Below, in pieces: positions 58,273 to 64,000 of a DNA stretch of 64,000 nucleotides (within the stretch, counting starts at the first letter, position 1; every line of letters starts with the position of its first letter). Position numbers and translations under genes: made by a program. The notes beneath the pieces are model-generated. The model had not been told where the DNA came from. It made no database searches and worked only from the letters and a program-made list of their open reading frames with translations. The stretch covers positions 17,478,561 through 17,542,560 of the forward strand of contig CM061130.1 in the NCBI GenBank assembly GCA_030789695.1, written 5' to 3'. The DNA is from Scilla litardierei. Its lineage: Eukaryota > Streptophyta > Magnoliopsida > Asparagales > Asparagaceae.

Positions 58273-61200
58273 TTAGTTCCCACCCGAAGGTGGGTCTGTG
58301 AGATCCATGGTGCTTGCTTCCTTGGTCCAAGGCTCGTGAAAATGTTTCAATCTCTGGCCATTCACCTTGAACTCGCTTCCATCTTTCTCATTTAGTAAGA
58401 GCACAGCGCCATGTGGGAAAACTTCTTTGACGACGAAAGGTCCATACCACCTAGAGCGAAGCTTCCCAGGAAAGATGTGCAGCCTGGAATTGTATAGGAG
58501 TACTTTTTGGCCTGGGGTGAACTCCCTCCTCAAAATCATCATGTCGTGGACGGATTTCATCCTTTCTTTTGAAATTCTAGCGTTGTCGTACGCATTTCTC
58601 CTCAATTCCTCCAGCTCCAACAATTGTAACCTGCGAGAAGAAAAAGAGACATCAGTATCAAAATTCATTTTCTTTATAGCCCAATAAGATCTATGCTCTA
58701 TCTCAACAGGTAAATGACAAGACTTCCCAAAAACTAGACGGTACGGTGACATCCCCAAAATTGTTTTGTAGGCCGTCCTGTAGGCCCACAACGCTTCGGG
58801 TAAGCGCAAGCTCCAATCTTTCCTTGATGGATTCACCGTTTTCTGTAGAATTCCTTTGATCTCTCTATTTGCTAACTCTGCTTGACCATTGGTTTGGGGG
58901 TGATACGGAGTAGAAACTTTATGTGTGACCCCAAACCTCTTCATTAAAGTAGCGAACATGCGGTTGCAAAAATGAGACCCTCCATCACTGATCAAGGCCT
59001 TGGGCACTCCAAACCTAGAGAAAATGTTCTCTTTGAGGAACTTAAGCACAACGGAAGTGTCGTTCGACCTACAAGGAATAGCTTCCACCCATTTAGAAAC
59101 ATAATCAATACAAACCAAAATATAAGCATATCCAAATGAAGGTGGGAAAGGTCCCATGAAGTCTATGCCCCAACAATCAAATATTTCAATCTCTAAAATG
59201 GGGTTCAGAGGCATCATGTTACGTTTAGTAATACCCCCTAATTGTTGGCATGCAGCACAAGTCTTGCAATAATGAAATGTGTCTTTAAACATAGATGGCC
59301 AATAAAAGCCACATTGCGAGATTTTTGCCACAGTTTTGTTCGCTGAAAAGTGTCCACCACATACTCCATCATGGCAAAATTGTATCACACTGGTTATTTC
59401 ATGATCAGGAATGCATCTCCTAACAATTTGGTCACTACAATATTTATATAAGTACGGATCATCAAAGAAGAAATATTTTACCTCGTACTTGAACCGTTTA
59501 AAGTCTTGAAGAGACCAAGTGTCAGGGGTCTTACCAGTTACCAGATAATTAACGATATCAGCATACCATGGAGAGGTGGAGACGCTAAAAAGATGCTCGT
59601 CGGGAAAGGAGTCCTTCAAGGGCACATCTGCTGAATCAAGGCCTACTGTCAAACGTGATAAATGGTCAGCTACTAGATTCTCCACGCCTTTCTTGTCCCT
59701 GATTGTGACATTGAACTCCTGCAACAATAAAATCCATCGTATCAATCGAGGCTTAGCATCTTTTTTAGATAATAAATATTTTAAAGCAGAGTGATCAGTA
59801 TATATCAAAATTGGTGATCCTAAAATATAGCTCCTGAATTTTTCCAACGCAAAGACTACTGCCAGCAACTCCTTCTCTGTTGTTGTATAATTCCTTTGAG
59901 CGTCATTTAATGTCTTGCTGGCGTAGTAAATCACTACTGGAACTTTGTCTTTTCTTTGGCCTAGGACTGCACCAACTGCGTAATTGCTAGCATCACACAT
60001 TATTTCAAATGGTAGGGACCAGTCTGGCACCTGTAAAATAGGAGCAGAAATCAGCAACTTCTTTAAAGTTTCAAAAGAAAGTTGACACTCAGGTGTCCAA
60101 ATAAAGTCCACATTTAAAGTAAGTAAGTTGCAAAGAGGGCGAGATATAGCGCTAAAATCTTTGATGAACCGCCTATAAAATCCTGCATGTCCTAAAAATG
60201 ATCTGATGTCCTTCACGCATTTGGGACTTGGTAGCTTCTCAATTACCGCTACCTTGGCTCTGTCTACCTGTATACCATCTTTAGAAACCAGGTGACCTAG
60301 GACAAGTCCCTCTGTAGTCATAAAATGACACTTCTCCCAATTCAATAGGAGGTTCTTTTCAATGCACCTGTCGAGAACAAGAGCCAAGTTAGCCAAACAA
60401 TCATGAAAAGAGCTACCATATACTGAAAAATCATCCATAAATATCTCAACGATTTTCTCAACCATATCATCAAAAATACTTAGCATGCATCGCTGAAAAG
60501 TAGCTGGAGCATTACATAAACCAAACGGCATTCTTTTAAATGCAAAAGTACCAAAGGGACAGGTAAAAGTGGTCTTTTCCTGGTCCTCAGGTGCAATCTC
60601 AATCTGGTAATAACCTGAATAACCGTCTAGAAAGCAATAATATTCATGTCCAGCTACCCTCTCTAAAATTTGGTCAAGAAATGGAAGAGGGAAATGATCT
60701 TTTCTAGTTCTAAAATTCAACTTCCTATAGTCTATGCACATCCTCCAACCTGTGGTGGCTCTAACTGGGATAAGCTCATTATTCTCATTTTTAACCACGG
60801 TGAGGCCAGACTTTTTAGGAACAACCTGTGTAGGGCTAACCCACTTGCTGTCAGAAATAGGATATATAATGCCTGCATCCAATAATTTTAGTACCTCGCC
60901 TTTAACCACTTCTTTTAATGTTGGATTTAACCTACGTTGCATTTCTCTAGTGGGTTTGGCGTCATCCTCTAAATAAATGTGATGCATGCATACAATAGGG
61001 CTTATACCTTTAATGTCAGCAATGGACCAACCAATAGCACCTCTATGTTTCCTCAGCACATCAAGTAAAGAGCTTTCCTGCTCTAAAGAAAGTTTAGAAG
61101 ATATTACCACAGGGAAGCTGTTTTCATCGCCAAGAAAAGCATACTTAAGGTAGTCAGGAAGTGGCTTCAACTCTGGCTTTGGATCCTCCACCTCAGATGA

Positions 61201-62448
61201 AATTTGAATTGATGCATTAGGTGGCAAAGCCTCGAACCTAGGCTCCCATATCGCATTGAGCTCCTTCACGTTCTCCTGCACAAAAGATATGTCATCAGAA
61301 TCACCAATAAGAGTCTCAACAATAGAAGCATCATCAGAAAATTCAGAACAAATATAATCATCCACCAACGAATCAATCATATGCACCCTCTCAATCTCGT
61401 CATCCACATGTGGCAACTTGCAAGTATTAAAGATATTCAAATCTAAAGTCATGTTGCCAAAAGTAATTTTCAGTTGACCATCCCTACAATTTATTAAAGC
61501 ATTGCATGTCGCTAGGAATGGTCTACCTAGGATGATAGGAGTAGCATTGGCAGTTTGGGGTCCCTGGATGTCTAGAACTATAAAGTCCGCGGGGTAGTAA
61601 AATTTGTCCACCTGAACGAGGACATCCTCAATGCATCCCTTTGGAACTTTAATAGATCTATCAGCTAATTGTAATATAACAGATGTAGGCTTTAGCTGTC
61701 CTAACCCAAGCTGCACAAAAATAGGATATGGCAATATATTGACACTAGATCCTAAATCCAATAAAGCATTTCCAATTTTCTTAGTGCCAATGGTGCAAGT
61801 GATGGTGGGTGATCCAGGGTCTCTAAATTTAGGTGGTGTATTTTGTTGCACAATAGAGCTAACCTGTTCAGTCAAGAATGCTTTCTTTTTCACATTTAAC
61901 TTTCTTTTAACAGTGCACAAATCTTTCAGAAATTTAGCATAGGCAGGTATTTGATTAATAGCGTCAAGCAATGGAATATTGATCTGGCACTTCTGAAAAA
62001 TTTCACGAATTTCAGTTTGATACTTATCTTTGCTTTTCTGAAGTAGCCGATGAGGGTAGGGCGCTGCAGGTACGTATGCTGCGGGTTCCTTCTCTTTAAT
62101 GACGCTTTTGCTCAAACCCACTTCCGTGCTCTTTTCCTGCAGCTCCTCTTGCTCTTGAATTTCCTCTTGCTGGATCTGAATATCCTCTTCCTGCTCAGCT
62201 TGTTTGCTCGGTGGATCAGGCTTTTGAATCTCTTTTCCACTCCTCAAAGTGGACACCGCTTGGCAAGGCTTCATATTATTTCCTGCAGAAGAAGATGAGC
62301 CCATATTAGGATTTGGAATTGACTGAGATGGAAGCTTACCTTTTTCTAATGTCGCTGTAAGCCTCGCCAAGCTCTCGCTCATCTGCTGATTCTGAGTCTG
62401 CTGAGCCTGAAATTGAGCCTGCTGCTGCTGCATCTGGGCTTGTTGCAA
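58273..62448 (-). CDS. pol: E9 pol: protease, reverse transcriptase, RNase H, integrase
   Basis: 1391 codons in phase with gag, separated by one TAA. Residue numbers count from the codon after the stop. Retropepsin: [12 protein letters not shown] near 229-240 (Asp231) and [13 protein letters not shown] near 306. Reverse transcriptase about 500-720, with [15 protein letters not shown] and FMDD at 670-673 (Athila-type variant of YMDD). RNase H about 815-930 (Asp819, Glu860, Asp885). Integrase: His1026, His1033 and Cys1061/1064 zinc finger, then Asp1096 (WGIDFMGP), Asp1155 (ISDGGSHF), Glu1191, and a C-terminal RWYGPF stretch. All catalytic residues I looked for are present. It could supply enzymes to elements such as E6; that is inference. 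Confidence 0.93.
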   Translation of the reverse strand: MQQAQMQQQQAQFQAQQTQNQQMSESLARLTATLEKGKLPSQSIPNPNMGSSSSAGNNMKPCQAVSTLRSGKEIQKPDPPSKQAEQEEDIQIQQEEIQEQEELQEKSTEVGLSKSVIKEKEPAAYVPAAPYPHRLLQKSKDKYQTEIREIFQKCQINIPLLDAINQIPAYAKFLKDLCTVKRKLNVKKKAFLTEQVSSIVQQNTPPKFRDPGSPTITCTIGTKKIGNALLDLGSSVNILPYPIFVQLGLGQLKPTSVILQLADRSIKVPKGCIEDVLVQVDKFYYPADFIVLDIQGPQTANATPIILGRPFLATCNALINCRDGQLKITFGNMTLDLNIFNTCKLPHVDDEIERVHMIDSLVDDYICSEFSDDASIVETLIGDSDDISFVQENVKELNAIWEPRFEALPPNASIQISSEVEDPKPELKPLPDYLKYAFLGDENSFPVVISSKLSLEQESSLLDVLRKHRGAIGWSIADIKGISPIVCMHHIYLEDDAKPTREMQRRLNPTLKEVVKGEVLKLLDAGIIYPISDSKWVSPTQVVPKKSGLTVVKNENNELIPVRATTGWRMCIDYRKLNFRTRKDHFPLPFLDQILERVAGHEYYCFLDGYSGYYQIEIAPEDQEKTTFTCPFGTFAFKRMPFGLCNAPATFQRCMLSIFDDMVEKIVEIFMDDFSVYGSSFHDCLANLALVLDRCIEKNLLLNWEKCHFMTTEGLVLGHLVSKDGIQVDRAKVAVIEKLPSPKCVKDIRSFLGHAGFYRRFIKDFSAISRPLCNLLTLNVDFIWTPECQLSFETLKKLLISAPILQVPDWSLPFEIMCDASNYAVGAVLGQRKDKVPVVIYYASKTLNDAQRNYTTTEKELLAVVFALEKFRSYILGSPILIYTDHSALKYLLSKKDAKPRLIRWILLLQEFNVTIRDKKGVENLVADHLSRLTVGLDSADVPLKDSFPDEHLFSVSTSPWYADIVNYLVTGKTPDTWSLQDFKRFKYEVKYFFFDDPYLYKYCSDQIVRRCIPDHEITSVIQFCHDGVCGGHFSANKTVAKISQCGFYWPSMFKDTFHYCKTCAACQQLGGITKRNMMPLNPILEIEIFDCWGIDFMGPFPPSFGYAYILVCIDYVSKWVEAIPCRSNDTSVVLKFLKENIFSRFGVPKALISDGGSHFCNRMFATLMKRFGVTHKVSTPYHPQTNGQAELANREIKGILQKTVNPSRKDWSLRLPEALWAYRTAYKTILGMSPYRLVFGKSCHLPVEIEHRSYWAIKKMNFDTDVSFSSRRLQLLELEELRRNAYDNARISKERMKSVHDMMILRREFTPGQKVLLYNSRLHIFPGKLRSRWYGPFVVKEVFPHGAVLLLNEKDGSEFKVNGQRLKHFHEPWTKEASTMDLTDPPSGGN

Positions 62449-63633
62449 TTAGATAAGCTGCTGAAGCGCATCGCCAAATGGTTGCATCTGTTGTTGTTGC
62501 ACTGGCTCAGGGTCCCTCCTCTGGTTCCCACCTTGATAGTTGTTGTTGTTGTATTGAGGTTGTCGGAACGGAGGGGGAGCCTGCTGCTGCTGAGTCTGCT
62601 GATTGGGGCCCCAGTTCAAGTTTGGATTGTTGCGCCACCCCTTGTTAGAATTGAAGTTCTGGTAGTTCGAAGAAACTTGATTCACCCCAGTAGGATTTCC
62701 TAACATGCTCTTTAAGGCTGGAAGTGTAGGACAAGCACTAGTGTCGTGGCCACCAACGTCGCAAAGTGCGCAAATCTGCTCTATCTCGACTGCTTTGGCC
62801 TCTTTCAGATTCATGGCGTGAAGCTTGTTTGAGATCATGGCCTCCATCTTTGCCTCCAACGCATCCTCTTGCTTCAAATTATAAACTAGTCCTCGCGTAG
62901 GCTGGGATGGTGCAGAATGGCCTCCTCTCTCGTAGTCTGAAGTGGTGTCCCATGTCTGCGCATTTTCTGCTATATCCTCCAGGTACGTCCAAGCTTCGTC
63001 TGGCTCTTTATCAAAGAATCCTCCATTGCACATCATCTCTACAAATTGCTTCATTTGCGGCTGCAGTCCATCGTAGAAGAAGCCAATAATCCTGCTTTTG
63101 TCGAAGCCATTGTGCGGACATGCGAGCAGCAACTCATTGAACCTTTCAAATGCTTGGTAGAATGTTTCTTCGCTTTTCTGGGCAAAGTTCATAATCTGCC
63201 GCTTCAGTCCCTGTGTCCTGTGAATAGGAAAAAACTTCTTTAGAAATTCAGCCTGCAAATCAATCCATGTAGTAATAGAGCGTGATGGCAATGCATTCAA
63301 CCAATTTTTAGCTTTGTCTTTTAATGAGAATGGGAACAGTTTAAGATATATCGTATCCTCGCTAGTTTTCCCATCAAAGCATGTCAAGCAAACCTCCTCA
63401 AATCCTTTAATATGAAGATATGGATTTTCCTTGTCTAACCCATGAAAGGTGGGTAAGAGTTGGATCACCCCAGGTTTAAAATTGAAAGAATTTGCATCGG
63501 CAGGTAAAACAAAGCATGAAGCAGTGCTAGTCCTAGTGGGTCGAAGTAAATCTTTTAAAGTCCTAGGCACTCCAGGTTGCACATTATTCTCGTTATTGTT
63601 GCTAAAATTTTCATCCATATTATTATTAGCCAT
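62449..63633 (-). CDS. gag: E9 gag
   Basis: About 394 residues from the Met at 63633 (MANNNMDENF); the frame is also open 16 residues upstream to 63681, but the Asn-rich start fits better. Retro-gag domain: YLKLFPFSLKDKAKNWLNAL and ERFNELLLACPHNGFD. One zinc knuckle CALCDVGGHDTSAC (CX2CX4HX4C) binds RNA. A Gln/Asn-rich tail follows. The frame ends QQLI then TAA (62449-62451) and goes on as [10 protein letters not shown] into pol. Athila gag-pol is usually one ORF, so the stop is either a recent CAA to TAA change or a read-through codon. Confidence 0.9.
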   Translation of the reverse strand: MANNNMDENFSNNNENNVQPGVPRTLKDLLRPTRTSTASCFVLPADANSFNFKPGVIQLLPTFHGLDKENPYLHIKGFEEVCLTCFDGKTSEDTIYLKLFPFSLKDKAKNWLNALPSRSITTWIDLQAEFLKKFFPIHRTQGLKRQIMNFAQKSEETFYQAFERFNELLLACPHNGFDKSRIIGFFYDGLQPQMKQFVEMMCNGGFFDKEPDEAWTYLEDIAENAQTWDTTSDYERGGHSAPSQPTRGLVYNLKQEDALEAKMEAMISNKLHAMNLKEAKAVEIEQICALCDVGGHDTSACPTLPALKSMLGNPTGVNQVSSNYQNFNSNKGWRNNPNLNWGPNQQTQQQQAPPPFRQPQYNNNNYQGGNQRRDPEPVQQQQMQPFGDALQQLI

Positions 63634-63798
63634 ATCAAAACGTCGAGTCAACCTATGTGTCCTAGGAGTCCTATGCCACATACACTAGCACAAATATTTT
63701 TTTTATATGAAGGCAAACAAAAGTTTATATACAATAAAGTGGAAGGATCTCACCGAAGGTCCTCTGAATGAATTAAACCGTAGTAACAAACCGTTCTC

Positions 63799-63816
63799 CC
63801 CGGCAACGGCGCCAAA
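63799..63816 (-). promoter_or_regulatory. E9 primer binding site, tRNA-Asp
   Basis: + strand TCCCCGGCAACGGCGCCA, perfect, six bases from the LTR. 63634-63798 is the untranslated leader. Confidence 0.92.
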
Positions 63817-63822
63817 AACTTG

Positions 63823-64000
63823 GTGGGCTCCGAAAGGTGCTTCTCTCAAGCGCAAGAGTCCGTTCAAGTAGTAAAATCTGGGAGTCCAGATGTCGAATCC
63901 TCGGGAGAATCTATTGAAACCACAAGTCTAAATCAAATAGAGTAACTACGAATAAAATCTAAACACTTTAATAGTGATGGTGAAGGTGGTATGAAAAGTG
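63823..64000 (-). repeat. E9 5' LTR, first 178 bases in the window
   Basis: Matches 55045-55222 with a single difference (CTATTG against CTGTTG). It continues past the window end. Confidence 0.95.

Larger units (their letters stand above)
55045..64000 (-). mobile_element. E9: Athila element with gag and full pol, 5' LTR cut by window end
   Basis: LTRs 55045-56927 and 63823-64000+. A perfect tRNA-Asp primer site (63799-63816) and polypurine tract AGTTGGGGGG beside the left LTR set the minus orientation. Comparable LTR parts (178 bases) differ at one position, so insertion is recent. gag and pol are open apart from one TAA between them. There is no ORF3. Target duplication should be CATCC (55040-55044); the other copy is outside. 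Confidence 0.92.

Overview
The window is a gene-free block of angiosperm nuclear heterochromatin made almost entirely of nested LTR retrotransposons. The evidence is plant-type Ty3/gypsy (Athila-like, Tat-like, probably chromovirus-like) and Ty1/copia (SIRE-like and a non-coding family) signatures: TG...CA long terminal repeats, tRNA-Asp and tRNA-iMet primer binding sites, polypurine tracts, matching 5-bp target site duplications and plant retroelement gag/pol proteins. I see no cellular gene, rRNA, tRNA or CRISPR array. The species cannot be named from this.

Layout (E1-E9 are my labels). E1, + strand, 1-~6792: 3' part of an Athila-like element (end of an upstream ORF, broken ORF3, 3' LTR). 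E2, ~6793-7165: LTR fragment related to E4. E3, - strand, 7166-53864: an old copia element with non-coding interior, split by everything between 8184 and 48156. E4, - strand, 8184-48156: Athila-like element with gag, protease and ORF3 but no RT or integrase, itself split by E5 and E7. E5, + strand, 15802-38146: large-LTR (3.5 kb) non-coding Ty3/gypsy derivative. E6, - strand, 22212-34207: young Athila-like gag-protease-ORF3 element inside E5. E7, - strand, 38657-45649: SIRE-like copia element that carries only gag. E8, + strand, 53865-55044: Tat-like LTR end and degraded leader. E9, - strand, 55045 to beyond 64000: young Athila element with nearly intact gag and full pol but no ORF3. Insertion order along the deepest path is probably E8, E3, E4, E5, E6.

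Functionally, only E9 encodes reverse transcriptase, RNase H and integrase. E4 and E6 (and perhaps E1) are gag-protease-ORF3 elements that would need such enzymes in trans. ORF3 is a plant-retroelement protein of unknown function with a basic, NLS-like N-terminus.

The least explained signal is RNA/DNA structure. Several elements carry short hairpins whose loops are constant while the stems change with compensation: five constant-loop hairpins in the E6 LTR; a double hairpin right after the gag-protease stop in E1, E4 and E6; paired hairpin-plus-polypurine modules (one after the last ORF, one at the 3' LTR) in E1, E6 and E9, with a degenerate pair in E4 and a single copy in E5; and six hairpins in the E3 interior. 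Element-specific palindrome arrays also sit at the same relative place in the LTRs and again upstream of ORF3. All pairings were read by eye and have not been folded or searched.
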